Shown: positions 17,835 through 27,707 of the stretch, in pieces
How the letters are laid out: the number at the start of each line of letters is the position of its first letter
Position numbering within the stretch: position 1 is the stretch's first letter
Origin: Chitiniphilus eburneus
Lineage (GTDB): Bacteria > Pseudomonadota > Gammaproteobacteria > Burkholderiales > Chitinibacteraceae
NCBI RefSeq assembly: GCF_005048205.1
Contig: NZ_SUMF01000002.1
Location: 428,873-492,872, forward strand
Direction of reading: 5' to 3'
DNA length: 64,000 bases
Notes under the pieces: model-generated
The model's input: only the letters and a program-made list of their open reading frames with translations
Databases searched by the model: none
What the model was told of the DNA's origin: nothing
Translations under genes and position numbers: made by a program

Positions 17835-19040
17835 ATGAGGATTTACAAAGTGGGCGGGGTGGTGCGTGACCGGTTGCTGGGCTTCGAGGTCCAGGACACC
17901 GACTGGGTGGTGGTCGGCGCGGACGCGGCGCAGATGGAAGCCGCGGGTTTTCGTCCGGTGGGCAAGGATTTCCCCGTGTTCCTGCACCCGCGCACCCAGG
18001 AGGAATACGCGCTGGCCCGCACCGAACGCAAGAATGGGCGCGGCTACAAGGGCTTCACGGTATTCGCCGATGCCAGCGTCACCCTGGAGGAAGACCTCGC
18101 GCGGCGCGACCTGACCATCAACGCCATGGCCGAGGACGACCATGGGCAGGTGATCGATCCCTTCAATGGGCAGGCCGACTTGCGGGCCGGTGTGCTGCGC
18201 CATGTTTCCCCCGCTTTTGCGGAGGATCCGGTGCGTGTGCTCCGGCTGGCCCGTTTTGCCGCCCGCTTCGGGTTCGTGGTGGCACCGGAAACGATGGCCC
18301 TGATGCAAGGCATGGTGGCGGATGGCGAGGTGGATCATTTGGTGCCCGAGCGGGTCTGGCAGGAGCTGGCGCGCGGCATGATGGAGCGCACCCCCAGCCG
18401 CATGTTCGCGGTGCTGCGGCAATGCGCCGCCCTGGCGCGGATCGCGCCGGAGTTGGATGCGCTGTGGGCGTGTTCCACCGCCACGGGTTCTTTCATGCCG
18501 AACCACGGTGACCAGGCCATGTGGGTGCTCGATGATTGTGCGGGCCGGAACTGGCCGCTGCCCACGCGCTATGCCGCGCTTTGCGCACGGTTGGGCGAGC
18601 CGTGCGCCGAGCCAGCGCGGCAGATCGGCGCGGAGCGGATCGACAGCCTGAGCCGCCGTATCCGCGCCCCGGCGGAATGCCGCGATCTGGCCGTGATCAC
18701 CCAACGCGAGCGGCCCTTGGTTCATCAGGCGCTGTCGCTCGATGCGGAGGCGCTGATGGGCCTGCTCGGCCGCACCGATGCGTTGCGCAAGCCCGCGCGC
18801 TTCGATCAATTGCTGGATGCCTGTGCCACCGACCTGCGCAGTGAATCCGGCAACGCGGATCTTCCCTATCCCCAGGCATCCCGTCTGCGCCAGGTACGGG
18901 ATATTGCGCGTGCGGTGGATGCGGGAGCGGTCGCCAGGGCTTGCGCCGATCCGGCGCAAATTCCCGAGCGTGTGGCCCAGGCACGGCGCGATGCCGTCGC
19001 TAGTGCCCTGGAGGGCATGGCCGGCTCGCCTGAGGCCTGA
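17835..19040 (+). CDS. cca: tRNA nucleotidyltransferase (CCA-adding) with degenerate HD domain
   Basis: The enzyme adds or repairs the 3' CCA end of tRNA. The 401-residue length and layout match the E. coli Cca type. Residues 4-25 have the nucleotidyltransferase signature (KVGGVVRDRLLG), then the EEDLARRDLTINAMA motif and the downstream EDPVRVLRLARFAARFGF motif. The C-terminal region aligns with the HD phosphohydrolase domain, but the expected CHDLGK reads CARLGE and the second His-rich motif is absent. The core transferase should work, while phosphatase and 2',3'-cyclic phosphodiesterase activities are probably lost. ATG at 17835 starts the canonical MRIYKVGG. Confidence 0.94.
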   Translation: MRIYKVGGVVRDRLLGFEVQDTDWVVVGADAAQMEAAGFRPVGKDFPVFLHPRTQEEYALARTERKNGRGYKGFTVFADASVTLEEDLARRDLTINAMAEDDHGQVIDPFNGQADLRAGVLRHVSPAFAEDPVRVLRLARFAARFGFVVAPETMALMQGMVADGEVDHLVPERVWQELARGMMERTPSRMFAVLRQCAALARIAPELDALWACSTATGSFMPNHGDQAMWVLDDCAGRNWPLPTRYAALCARLGEPCAEPARQIGAERIDSLSRRIRAPAECRDLAVITQRERPLVHQALSLDAEALMGLLGRTDALRKPARFDQLLDACATDLRSESGNADLPYPQASRLRQVRDIARAVDAGAVARACADPAQIPERVAQARRDAVASALEGMAGSPEA

Positions 19041-19369
19041 AATGGCAATGCGGGCTAATACCACCACTTGTTTTGTCGGGCTGGCCGTCTGTGGCTACCT
19101 TTGGGCCGTTTGTCGTCAGCCAGACGGCATCACTACATCCGTTTGAAAATTTGGCTAATTCGTTGTTATTTAACATGAATTAGTGATTGCTTACTTGGTT
19201 GACACTGACAACCATGATGAATCACCATGCGACCTGCATGCCAAGCGGGCACGACGAAGGTTTCCAGTTGCACCTTCGGCACACCGGGCCCGAATCCACG
19301 AATGGTATTAATCCAAAGACACAACGGCGGGTGGCATGCCCCGAGCCGATAAGGATGGAGAATTTGTTC
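19041..19369 (+). promoter_or_regulatory. Leader region of the first chitinase
   Basis: The 329 bases between cca and the chitinase are AT-richer than the flanks, especially 19141-19200. A perfect -35 hexamer TTGACA lies at 19199-19204, about 170 bases before the ATG, but no good -10 follows at 17 bases. GGAG at 19356-19359 is the ribosome site. The second chitinase has TTGACA at a similar distance (21843). No gene is seen. Confidence 0.35.
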
Positions 19370-21424
19370 ATGTCGCAATTCAAGCGCTTCGCCCTCGCGG
19401 CGATCCCCGCCGCTCTCGCCACGGCCCAGGCATTCGCCGCTTACCCCGCCTGGCAGGAAGGCAATACCTACACCGCCGGTACCAACGTCTCCTACAACGG
19501 CCATGACTACCAGGCCCTGGTGACGCATACCGCCTACGTGGGTGCCAACTGGAACCCCGCCGCGTCGCTGACCCTGTGGAAGGATCTGGGCGTTTCGTCC
19601 GGTACCGCCACCCCGACGCCCGCTCCGGTGACGCCGACACCGACCTCGGTGGTGACGCCCACCCCGACGCCGGTCGTGACCCCCACCCCGACCAGCAACC
19701 CCGGCGCGTCCTGCTATGTGGCCTGGACGGCCAGCGGCGTATACACCGGCGGCACCAAGGTGACCTACAACGGCCGTAACTACGAAGCCAAGTGGTGGAC
19801 GCAGGGCGATAACCCGGCGCAGTCCGGCGATTGGGGCGTGTGGAAGGACCTGGGCGCTTGCACCAGCCAGCCCACCCCGACTCCGACACCGGTGGTTGTA
19901 ACCCCCACTCCGACGCCTGTCGTCGTGACCCCGACGCCGACTCCGGTCGTCGTCACCCCGACTCCCACCCCGGTGGTCGTTACCCCCACACCGACGCCTG
20001 TGGTCGTGACCCCGACGCCGACCCCGGTCATCGTCACCCCGACCCCGACGCCGGTTGGCCCCACTCCGACGCCGATCGCCGGCGCGCAAGTAGGCGCTTA
20101 CTTCACCCAGTGGGGCGTGTATGCCCGCAACTATCAGGTGAAGCACATCGACACCAGCGGTGCCGCGGCCAAGCTCACCTTCATCAACTACGCCTTCGGC
20201 AACCTGTACCAGAAGAATGGTGGCTACGAGTGCGGCATCATCAACAAGCTGGAGCCGGGCGCAACCAACCCGAACGCAGCGGATGCCGGTACCGGCGGTG
20301 ACGCCTGGTCCGACTACCAGCGCGGTATCGGCGGTGGCGATGCCATCGACGGCGTGGGCGACATCTGGGGCTGGCCGCAGTGGGACGACCCGCGTAATGG
20401 CGTGTCCGGTCCGCTCAAGGGCAACTTCAACCAGCTGAAGAAGCTGAAGGCCAAGTACCCGAACCTGAAGGTCTACATCTCGCTGGGCGGCTGGACCTGG
20501 TCCAAGTGGTTCTCCGCGGCTGCCAAGACCGATGCCCTGCGCAAGCAGCTGGTTCGTTCGTGCATCGACATCTACATCAAGGGCAACGTGCCGTTCGACG
20601 CAGGCAGCAATGCCGGTGGCGCAGGCACCGCAGCTGGCGTGTTCGACGGTATCGACATCGACTGGGAATTCCCGGGCGTGATCGGCCAGCCGTACAACAC
20701 CGTGGCGCCGGAAGACAAGCAGAACTTCACGCTGCTGCTGAAGGAGTTCCGTGAACAGCTCGACGCCATCGGCGCCACCAACAGCGCCCGTTACGGCCTG
20801 ACCGTCGCCATCGGCGCTGGCAAGGACAAGATCGAGCAGACCGATCCCGCCGAGTACACCAAGTACCTCGATTGGGTGAACGTCATGAACTACGACTACA
20901 ACGGCGCGTGGGCGGCCCAGGGCCCGACGGACTTCCAGTCGCATCTGTACAAGGACCCGAGCAACCCCAACTACATCGACAGCAAGACCGGCGCGCGCAG
21001 CCTGGTGTCGTACTACAACACCGACGAAGCGATCCAGTTGTTGGTTGCCAAGGGCGCACCGCGCAGCAAGCTGGTGGTTGGCCTGCCGTTCTACGGCCGT
21101 GGCTGGACTGGCGTGCAAGCCGGCCCGAACGGCGATGGTCTGTACCAGGCTGCCAGCGGTGGCGGCAAGGGTACCTACGAGGCTGGCATCGAGGACTACA
21201 AGGTGCTGAAGAACGCAGCCGGTACGCTGCGCTATCACCCGACCACCAAGCAATCGTGGAAGTACGACGGCAGCAACTGGTGGAGCTACGACACCCCGCA
21301 GGACATCGCACTGAAGGTGAACTACGTGAAGTCCAATAGCCTGGGTGGCGTGTTCAGCTGGTCGCTCGATGGTGATACCGCCGATGCCGAACTGACCAAG
21401 GAAATGGCCAAGGTTCGCCAGTAA
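19370..21424 (+). CDS. Secreted GH18 chitinase with two CBM5/12 modules
   Basis: The protein has 684 residues and hydrolyses chitin outside the cell. Signal peptide 1-23 (cleavage [10 protein letters not shown]). The first chitin-binding CBM5/12 spans about 24-72 ([14 protein letters not shown]) and the second 115-164 ([20 protein letters not shown], conserved Trp pair). A Pro-Thr linker follows, then GH18 from about 239 to the end. The catalytic motif [11 protein letters not shown] supplies the acid Glu433 with Asp426, 429 and 431. The final residues lack any extra module. ATG at 19370 is chosen because GGAG precedes it and it opens the signal peptide. A closely similar paralogue follows at 22026. 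The terminator at 21478 makes it monocistronic. Confidence 0.95.
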   Translation: MSQFKRFALAAIPAALATAQAFAAYPAWQEGNTYTAGTNVSYNGHDYQALVTHTAYVGANWNPAASLTLWKDLGVSSGTATPTPAPVTPTPTSVVTPTPTPVVTPTPTSNPGASCYVAWTASGVYTGGTKVTYNGRNYEAKWWTQGDNPAQSGDWGVWKDLGACTSQPTPTPTPVVVTPTPTPVVVTPTPTPVVVTPTPTPVVVTPTPTPVVVTPTPTPVIVTPTPTPVGPTPTPIAGAQVGAYFTQWGVYARNYQVKHIDTSGAAAKLTFINYAFGNLYQKNGGYECGIINKLEPGATNPNAADAGTGGDAWSDYQRGIGGGDAIDGVGDIWGWPQWDDPRNGVSGPLKGNFNQLKKLKAKYPNLKVYISLGGWTWSKWFSAAAKTDALRKQLVRSCIDIYIKGNVPFDAGSNAGGAGTAAGVFDGIDIDWEFPGVIGQPYNTVAPEDKQNFTLLLKEFREQLDAIGATNSARYGLTVAIGAGKDKIEQTDPAEYTKYLDWVNVMNYDYNGAWAAQGPTDFQSHLYKDPSNPNYIDSKTGARSLVSYYNTDEAIQLLVAKGAPRSKLVVGLPFYGRGWTGVQAGPNGDGLYQAASGGGKGTYEAGIEDYKVLKNAAGTLRYHPTTKQSWKYDGSNWWSYDTPQDIALKVNYVKSNSLGGVFSWSLDGDTADAELTKEMAKVRQ
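19892..20053 (+). repeat. Coding minisatellite, six 27-bp units
   Basis: Six units of nine codons, VVVTPTPTP (VIV in the last), join the second CBM to the catalytic domain of the first chitinase. Units differ mainly at third bases. The period differs from that of the paralogue (24 bp), so the arrays evolved separately after duplication. Confidence 0.9.
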
Positions 21425-21477
21425 GGCCCAAACATATGAACTGATTTTGCGCATCCACACTCTCCGCGCAAACACTC

Positions 21478-21508
21478 GCCCCTGCCTTTGGCAGGGGCTT
21501 TTTTTTTT
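21478..21508 (+). terminator. Rho-independent terminator of the first chitinase
   Basis: Stem GCCCCTGCC / GGCAGGGGC with a three-T loop is followed by ten T. It lies 53 bases after the chitinase stop. Confidence 0.95.
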
Positions 21509-21804
21509 GCCGCTATCTCCTCGTGCCAGAAAGTGCGACGGTTCCGGGGCCGGCCAAGACCGAGCGGCGCACCGGGGCCTTCCCTCCTTTACTCGGGATG
21601 GTCGGGTGAAAGTTTTCCATGATTTCATCGCAATTTAAGCTAGTTATGCCATTGATTCTTACTTTATGAAGAGATGGCTGTCTTGGGTGGCACCAGTTCC
21701 AGCAAAAGTATTTCATGTGAAAACCAGAGGTGTTCAAATTCAAGTGGCATTCCGTTCATCTCCGCTCGAAGGGCAGGATGGGGTGCGGGTGGTTTGTAAA
21801 TAAC

Positions 21805-21832
21805 ATTATGTTTTTAAACATAAAAACATAAT
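21805..21832. promoter_or_regulatory. AT-rich 11-bp inverted repeat upstream of the second chitinase
   Basis: ATTATGTTTTT and its exact complement AAAAACATAAT are separated by AAACAT, about 10 bases before a perfect -35 box. The position fits an activator or repressor site of the second chitinase. It is a strong compositional outlier in this GC-rich window. The rest of the gap (21509-21804) shows no gene. Confidence 0.5.
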
Positions 21833-21842
21833 TGTACTTTTT

Positions 21843-21871
21843 TTGACAGTTATGTGCGAATTCGCGAATAT
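21843..21871 (+). promoter_or_regulatory. Candidate sigma-70 promoter of the second chitinase
   Basis: TTGACA (21843-21848) is followed after 17 bases by GAATAT (21866-21871). The -10 is only a partial match. The spacer contains the 10-bp palindrome GCGAATTCGC. Transcription from here would leave a leader of about 150 bases before the ATG at 22026. Confidence 0.45.
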
Positions 21872-22025
21872 GTTCCAGGTATGCCGCCGGGAAGAACCAA
21901 CGTTTTCTTCAAGGCATTGTCCCCGCCCGGTTTTTGACGGAATCGACGGTGGAGGCAACTGGCAACTCTATTTACTTGCATTTATTGCAAGAAAATACCG
22001 AATATCCAAAGAAGGAGGATGTTGC

Positions 22026-24119
22026 ATGTCGCGTTTCCATCGCATGACACTTCTGGCGATCCCGGCGGCGTTGGCTGCCGCCCAGGCATTCGCTGCTTAT
22101 CCCGCATGGCAGGAAGGCAATACCTACGCCGCCGGCACGATGGTGAGCTACGAAGGCCGTGACTACCGCGCCCTGGCTACCCATACGGCATACACTGGTA
22201 CCAACTGGAACCCCGCCGCATCGCCTACGCTGTGGGTGAAGATCGGCGCTTCCGCCGATACGCCCGCTGCCCCGGTCGTAACGCCCACTGCCACTCCGGC
22301 TCCCGCGCCCCAGCCGACTGGGGCGCCGAACACCGGCTGCTTCCAGGCCTGGGGTTCGGACAATGTGTATGTCGGCGGCGATCAGGTGACCTACAACGGC
22401 CGCAACTACAAAGCCAAGTGGTGGACCCGTGGCGACAATCCGACCGCATCCGGCCAATGGGGCGTGTGGCAGGATCTGGGTGCCTGCGGTGGCGGTGATG
22501 TCACGCCGACCCCTGTTCCGCCAACTCCGACGCCAGTCGTGACGCCGACTCCGACCCCGGTGGTGACACCCACGCCGACTCCCGTCGTGACGCCGACTCC
22601 GACCCCGGTGGTGACACCCACGCCGACTCCCGTCGTGACGCCGACGCCGACCCCGGTGGTGACACCCACGCCGACCCCCGTCGTAACGCCGACGCCGACC
22701 CCGGTGGTGACGCCCACCCCGACCCCGGTGGTAACGCCGACGCCGATCGTGACCCCGACCCCGGTTGGCCCGGTCCCGACTCCGGTTGCCGGTGCGCAAG
22801 TGGGTGCCTACTTCGCGCAGTGGGGCATCTACGGCCGCAACTACCAGGTGAAGAACATCGACACCAGCGGTACCGCCGCCAAGCTCACCTTCATCAACTA
22901 TGCGTTCGGTAATGTCTACCAGAAGAACGGTGGTTACGAATGCGGCATGGTCAACAAGCTGGAGCCGGGTGCGACCGACCCGAATGCACCGGGCGCTGGC
23001 ACCGGTGGTGATTCCTGGGCCGACTATCAGAAGGGCATGGGCTCCGACGCTGCGATCGACGGCGTGGGCGATACCTGGGGCTGGCCGCAGTGGGACGATC
23101 CGCGTAATGGCGTGTCCGGTCCGCTCAAGGGCAACTTCAACCAGCTGAAGAAGCTGAAGGCCAAGTATCCCGACCTGAAGGTGCTGATCTCGCTGGGCGG
23201 CTGGACCTGGTCCAAGTGGTTCTCCGCCGCATCGGCCACCGATCCGCTGCGCAAGCAACTGGTGAAGAGCTGTATCGACCTCTACATCAAGGGCAACCTT
23301 GCCGCGTTCGATGGTAGCGGCGGTGTGGCGGCGGCCAATGGCGTGTTCGACGGTATCGACATCGACTGGGAATTCCCCGGCTCGCACGGTGGCCAGCCAT
23401 ACAACACTGTCAGCCCGGCCGATACGCAGAACTTCACGTTGCTGATGAAGGAGTTCCGTACCCAGCTCGACGCGCTGAAGAGCGGGTATCTGTTGACCGC
23501 GGCGGTTGGCGCCGGCAAGGACAAGATCGACCTGACCGAGCCCGCCGAGTACAGCAAGTACCTCGACTGGATCAACATCATGTCGTACGACTACAACGGT
23601 ACTTGGGCAGCGCAAGGCCCGACCGACTTCCAGTCGCACCTGTATCCGGATCCGGCAAATCCCAATGCCATCGACAGCAAGACCGGCGAAGCCAGCCTGG
23701 CAACGTACTACAACACCGATTCTGCGGTGAAGTCGCTGCTCGCCAAGGGCGTACCGGCCAAGAAGCTGCAACTGGGTATTCCGTTCTACGGCCGTGGCTG
23801 GACTGGCGTACAACCGGGCCCGAATGGCGATGGTCTGTATCAGAAAGCCTCCGGTGCCGCGAAGGGAACCTACGAAGCCGGCAACGAGGACTACAAGGTG
23901 CTGAAGAACGCGCCGGGTACGGTTTACTACCATCCGACGACCAAGCAGTCCTGGAAGTACGACGGTAGCAACTGGTGGAGCTACGACACCCCGCAAGACA
24001 TCGCGGTCAAGATCGACTACGCCAAGCGTAACGGCCTGGGTGGTGTGTTCAGCTGGGCGCTGGATGGCGATACCGCCAATGGCGAACTGGCAAAGGAAAT
24101 TGCCAAGATGCGCCAGTAA
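22026..24119 (+). CDS. Secreted GH18 chitinase with two CBM5/12 modules (paralogue)
   Basis: The protein has 697 residues and the same plan as its neighbour: signal peptide 1-23, CBM5/12 at about 24-72, a second CBM5/12 at 105-154 ([20 protein letters not shown]), a Pro-Thr linker, and GH18 from about 257. The catalytic motif [11 protein letters not shown] places the acid at Glu449. The catalytic domain is nearly collinear with that of the first chitinase, including [19 protein letters not shown], so the pair is a tandem duplication. AGGAGG lies 8 bases before the ATG, much stronger than for the first copy. Differences in surface loops (for example a shorter Gly-rich insert before the catalytic motif) may give different product patterns. 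Confidence 0.95.
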   Translation: MSRFHRMTLLAIPAALAAAQAFAAYPAWQEGNTYAAGTMVSYEGRDYRALATHTAYTGTNWNPAASPTLWVKIGASADTPAAPVVTPTATPAPAPQPTGAPNTGCFQAWGSDNVYVGGDQVTYNGRNYKAKWWTRGDNPTASGQWGVWQDLGACGGGDVTPTPVPPTPTPVVTPTPTPVVTPTPTPVVTPTPTPVVTPTPTPVVTPTPTPVVTPTPTPVVTPTPTPVVTPTPTPVVTPTPIVTPTPVGPVPTPVAGAQVGAYFAQWGIYGRNYQVKNIDTSGTAAKLTFINYAFGNVYQKNGGYECGMVNKLEPGATDPNAPGAGTGGDSWADYQKGMGSDAAIDGVGDTWGWPQWDDPRNGVSGPLKGNFNQLKKLKAKYPDLKVLISLGGWTWSKWFSAASATDPLRKQLVKSCIDLYIKGNLAAFDGSGGVAAANGVFDGIDIDWEFPGSHGGQPYNTVSPADTQNFTLLMKEFRTQLDALKSGYLLTAAVGAGKDKIDLTEPAEYSKYLDWINIMSYDYNGTWAAQGPTDFQSHLYPDPANPNAIDSKTGEASLATYYNTDSAVKSLLAKGVPAKKLQLGIPFYGRGWTGVQPGPNGDGLYQKASGAAKGTYEAGNEDYKVLKNAPGTVYYHPTTKQSWKYDGSNWWSYDTPQDIAVKIDYAKRNGLGGVFSWALDGDTANGELAKEIAKMRQ
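22536..22745 (+). repeat. Coding minisatellite, eight 24-bp units plus a partial
   Basis: Eight-codon units VVTPTPTP are repeated in the second chitinase linker. Alternating synonymous codons (gtcgtgacg / gtggtgaca) give a higher-order period of 48 bp, so the array grew by duplication of two-unit blocks. Confidence 0.9.
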
Positions 24120-24152
24120 GGCGACTTGTCCACCCTCTGGTTCCACGCTTGA

Positions 24153-24178
24153 ACCCCGCCCTCTGGGCGGGGTTTTTT
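24153..24178 (+). terminator. Rho-independent terminator of the second chitinase
   Basis: Stem ACCCCGCCC / GGGCGGGGT with loop TCT, followed by TTTTT. It lies 33 bases after the stop. Confidence 0.95.
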
Positions 24179-24245
24179 ATGGCCGGAATGGGGGGGAACA
24201 ATGAAAAACGGCCCCGTTGGGGCCGCCGTGGAACAAGGAGAACGC

Positions 24246-25307
24246 TCAGGCCTGACGCCGGTTTTCCACAATGCGCATCCGTTCCGCCAGCGCCTTACCC
24301 CGCAGCTTCGCAACGTGAGGCTGGGCGCCGGCTTCCGCCATCCGCTCCGCCAGGGCGAAGTGCTTTTGCCAATGTACGAACTCGCGGTCGGTACGGCCGA
24401 CTGCCGCGCTGACGCGCGCGAGGACGCCGTGGATCTGCATTTGCAGATACAGCATTGGCGCTTCCTCGACACTGTTCAGGTAATACTGCGCCGCGTGCAG
24501 TTGCCCCAGGTCCAGGCAGGTTTCACCCAGCTCGATCAGGTTGACGGTACGGCCCCACTGGTTGCTGGTGCCGGCATTCAGCGCCAGCGAGCGCTCGAGT
24601 TGCCGCAATGCCGCATGCAGCTTGCCCTGACGGCGATAGATGTGGCCCCGGTAGTAGTAAAGTTCGTGCTCGTACTGGCAGTAACCCATCTCATCGAGCA
24701 GCGCCTCGGCGGAGGCAAGCTCCTTCAGCGCGGCGGAGAAGTCCGCATGATGGCAGGCATCGGCGGCCAGGTTGATGTACAGGCCAAAGGCGACGTCATG
24801 CCGCGTGATCTGCGGCAGGTATTCGCGGGCCTTTTCCAGCATGGCGGTGGTGGTGGGCAGGTCGCCATACATGAAGAACACCTTGCCCAGCCCGAGGTAG
24901 CCCCGCAGGATGGCCAGTGGCTCGTCGCGGTCGAAACCCCGTTCCAGTTGCTTGAGCCAGCCGTCCACGGCGACGTCGTATTGTTCCAGGTCGTAGGCAA
25001 TGCCGGACGCCAGGTCCAGCGTGTCGAACCAGAGTGCCCACAAGGCGTGGGCTTCCGCCATCTCCTGCGCGCGGCGCGCCATCCGTTCCGCGTCCACCAG
25101 CGCATTGCGGGCACTAAATGCGGCGGCCTGGGTGTAGAGCGCCAGCGCTTGCCCGGCATGGTACTCGATGGATTCGGCCAGCATTTGCGCCTGCCCGGCC
25201 AGTTGCAGCGCCTGCTCCGGGGAAACGTTCGCCAGGGTGCCAGCCACCGCCAGGGTCTGGTCGATTTCGGAGCGCAGATCGTGAGCGCGCGGTGGCATGG
25301 TTTTCAT
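24246..25307 (-). CDS. TPR-repeat protein, function unknown
   Basis: A 353-residue, largely helical protein without signal peptide. From residue about 30 to 320 it shows repeated 30-40-residue helical pairs of TPR type, for example HYDSAALK-like blocks DFSAALKELASAEALLDEMG and QGKLHAALRQLERSLALNAG. Such arrays bind partner proteins; in relatives they sit in front of GGDEF domains, but this protein has none. The start (ATG 25307, or 25298) is 4 bases after the ferredoxin stop, so the two genes are probably co-transcribed. No specific function can be assigned. Confidence 0.8.
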   Translation of the reverse strand: MKTMPPRAHDLRSEIDQTLAVAGTLANVSPEQALQLAGQAQMLAESIEYHAGQALALYTQAAAFSARNALVDAERMARRAQEMAEAHALWALWFDTLDLASGIAYDLEQYDVAVDGWLKQLERGFDRDEPLAILRGYLGLGKVFFMYGDLPTTTAMLEKAREYLPQITRHDVAFGLYINLAADACHHADFSAALKELASAEALLDEMGYCQYEHELYYYRGHIYRRQGKLHAALRQLERSLALNAGTSNQWGRTVNLIELGETCLDLGQLHAAQYYLNSVEEAPMLYLQMQIHGVLARVSAAVGRTDREFVHWQKHFALAERMAEAGAQPHVAKLRGKALAERMRIVENRRQA

Positions 25308-25311
25308 CGGG

Positions 25312-25563
<252 letters not shown>

Positions 25564-25800
25564 TTACTTCCTCGGCAATACAGATAAAAAAACGAGTAAA
25601 AACATGGCCCTAGGCCAATCGTGCGCGATTGTCCCACTTTCGGGCCCGGCAAACAATGTCAGTAGGAACGGCTTTGGCCTTTCTTTGCAGCATCACAAGC
25701 ATTGCCGCCGCAGCCTGGGCTTCGCTGGCCGGAAAATCACTGCCGGGCGGTATGCCATATCGTGCAGGCGGTGAGGCTCGAAGCGAAACCGCGCGACCGT

Positions 25801-26346
25801 TCAGTCCGTGTGGCGCAGCAAGGCGTAATGCACGGTGCCGGCCTTGCCTTCGCGCAGGATTTCCCAGCCCTTCAGGTCGGGCCGCTGCGCGCATTCGGCA
25901 TACACCAGCGCACCTTCATTGAGCCGCACCGGCAGCACCGTCAAGGTCTTGACCAGCAGGTCGGAAGCGAAAGGCGGGTCGAGGAACACCACATCGAATT
26001 GCTCCGTACAGCGCGCCAGCCATGCCGCCGCGTCGGCGTGGACCAGCTCGATATGGGTGGCGCCGAGCAATTGACGATTGACCTGGAGCGCGGCATGCAC
26101 CGGCTTGGCCTTCTCCACCATCACCACACGTCGGGCATTGCGACTGGCCGCTTCGAAGCCCAGCGCTCCGCTACCGGCAAACAGATCGAGGCAGGTCTTG
26201 CCGGTGAGATCCTGGCCCAGCCAGTTGAACAGCGTTTCGCGCACCCGGTCGGGTGTCGGGCGCAAGCCTTCTGCATCCGGAAAACGCAGCACGCGGCGAC
26301 GATATTCGCCGCCGACGATGCGTAGCTGATTGCGTGCCTGGCTCAT
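25801..26346 (-). CDS. rsmD: 16S rRNA (guanine-966-N2)-methyltransferase
   Basis: A 181-residue SAM-dependent enzyme that methylates G966 in 16S rRNA during 30S assembly. Visible are the N-terminal LRIVGGEYRRRVLRFP, motif I (CLDLFAGSGALGFEA) and the catalytic motif IV (FLDPPF). ATG at 26346 overlaps the stop of the upstream M16 peptidase gene (ATGA), showing translational coupling. The open frame extends further upstream inside that gene, which is not credible coding for this protein. Confidence 0.95.
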   Translation of the reverse strand: MSQARNQLRIVGGEYRRRVLRFPDAEGLRPTPDRVRETLFNWLGQDLTGKTCLDLFAGSGALGFEAASRNARRVVMVEKAKPVHAALQVNRQLLGATHIELVHADAAAWLARCTEQFDVVFLDPPFASDLLVKTLTVLPVRLNEGALVYAECAQRPDLKGWEILREGKAGTVHYALLRHTD

Positions 26347-27707
26347 GGTGCCGACGCTGCTATGGCGGCGGGCGTTGCATCGGTGGCGGGCTTGGCCGGC
26401 TCGGGGCCTTCGATGGCGATGCGGAAGCGGGTGGGGTCCACATGGCGCTGCCATGCGGCCTTGATATCGGCGGCGTTCAGTTTTTCGATCCGTGCGGCCA
26501 ACTGGTCGTAGTAATCCAGCGGCAGCTTGTAATAGCCGAGGTTGGCAACCAGCCCCAGCAGGGCCTGATTGGTGCTGCCCCAGAAGCTCATGCTGCGCAG
26601 GTAGCGATCCTTGGCTTCGGCCACTTCGGCTTCGGTGGGGCCGTCCCGGGTGAAGCGTGCCAGTTCGTCGTGCAGCAATTGCAGCGCCTGCTGCTCCTGC
26701 TCGCTACGCGTGCTGATGTCGATGCTGAGCATGGCGCTGCCCCGCAGGATATCCAGCGAACTGCTCACGTCGTAGGTCAGGCCGCGCTTTTCGCGCAACT
26801 CGCGCATCAGGCGCGACTGGAAGCCGGAGCTGCCCAGCATGTAGTTGCCGAGCATGATCGCCGCCATGTCGGGGGATTTCCTGTCGATCGGCAGCAACTG
26901 CGCAAGCTCGATGGAGCTCTGGTTCTTCTGGCGAACCAGGCGTTGCGGCGCCGCTTCCACGCTCGATGCGCTCAGTGGGACGGGAGGCAGCGGCGCTGCC
27001 GCGTCGCCTTTGGGCAAATGCTCGGTAAGGAGATTGGCCATCTTTTCCGCATCGGCGCGGCTTACGTCGCCGACCAGCGTCACGATGAGATTGCCCGGTA
27101 CGTAAAAGCTGCGATAGAACCCACGGGCTGCGGAGTTGCCCACGCTTTTCACTGTATCCGGCGTGCGGCGATCCAGATTGGCCAATGGATGATCGCCGTA
27201 CAACGCCAAAGACAGATTGCGCTCGGTGGACGACTTGGCGGGGTTTTCGGGTAGCTGGCCGACCACGGCATCGCGACGGTATTTGAAGTATTCGAACGGG
27301 TACTTGGCATCCGCCATCTGCTTGGCCAGGGTGCTGACCATGGTCATGGGGCCGCGCGTGCTGACCACGCGCAGCAGAATACTGGCCCGGTCACGCCGCA
27401 GGTCCACGCCGTACTGGTTCCCGGTGTCGGTCAGCAACTGGTAGGGCGTGCGCAGTTCGTTGGTTTCGAAGTCCTTGTCCATCAGCCCGTACAGGGTCAT
27501 GGTCGCCAGTCCCGGCGTACCGGCTGGCGAACGGCTTTCGCCCGCATCGACGTCGATGCGCAGATCGATCACGGGCAGATCGTGTCGCTCGACCAGATAG
27601 ACCGGCACGCCATTGGCGGTCTGCCACTGCTGGACGACCGGAAACGCCGCCGCACCGGCGGCCCAGCACAGGGCGATGCCGGCAAACAACCAGTGCTTAG
27701 CGGTCAT
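26343..27707 (-). CDS. M16-family peptidase-like protein, non-catalytic partner
   Basis: A 454-residue secreted or periplasmic protein. It has a signal peptide (about 1-21, WAAGAAAF) and two M16 halves. The zinc motif HxxEH at the position of GLATMTLYGLM is absent, so it should not bind zinc. In known M16B pairs an inactive subunit of this kind dimerises with the active one, here the gene directly upstream. The start at 27707 overlaps that gene by 11 bases; rsmD overlaps its stop. The R/Y pair typical of inactive partners could not be placed by eye. Confidence 0.88.
   Translation of the reverse strand: MTAKHWLFAGIALCWAAGAAAFPVVQQWQTANGVPVYLVERHDLPVIDLRIDVDAGESRSPAGTPGLATMTLYGLMDKDFETNELRTPYQLLTDTGNQYGVDLRRDRASILLRVVSTRGPMTMVSTLAKQMADAKYPFEYFKYRRDAVVGQLPENPAKSSTERNLSLALYGDHPLANLDRRTPDTVKSVGNSAARGFYRSFYVPGNLIVTLVGDVSRADAEKMANLLTEHLPKGDAAAPLPPVPLSASSVEAAPQRLVRQKNQSSIELAQLLPIDRKSPDMAAIMLGNYMLGSSGFQSRLMRELREKRGLTYDVSSSLDILRGSAMLSIDISTRSEQEQQALQLLHDELARFTRDGPTEAEVAEAKDRYLRSMSFWGSTNQALLGLVANLGYYKLPLDYYDQLAARIEKLNAADIKAAWQRHVDPTRFRIAIEGPEPAKPATDATPAAIAASAP

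Noticed and set aside
19166..24146. Long antisense frames over both chitinases with Gly-Arg repeats
   Set aside because: They are complements of the Pro-Thr minisatellites and GH18 codons; no ribosome sites or family motifs.
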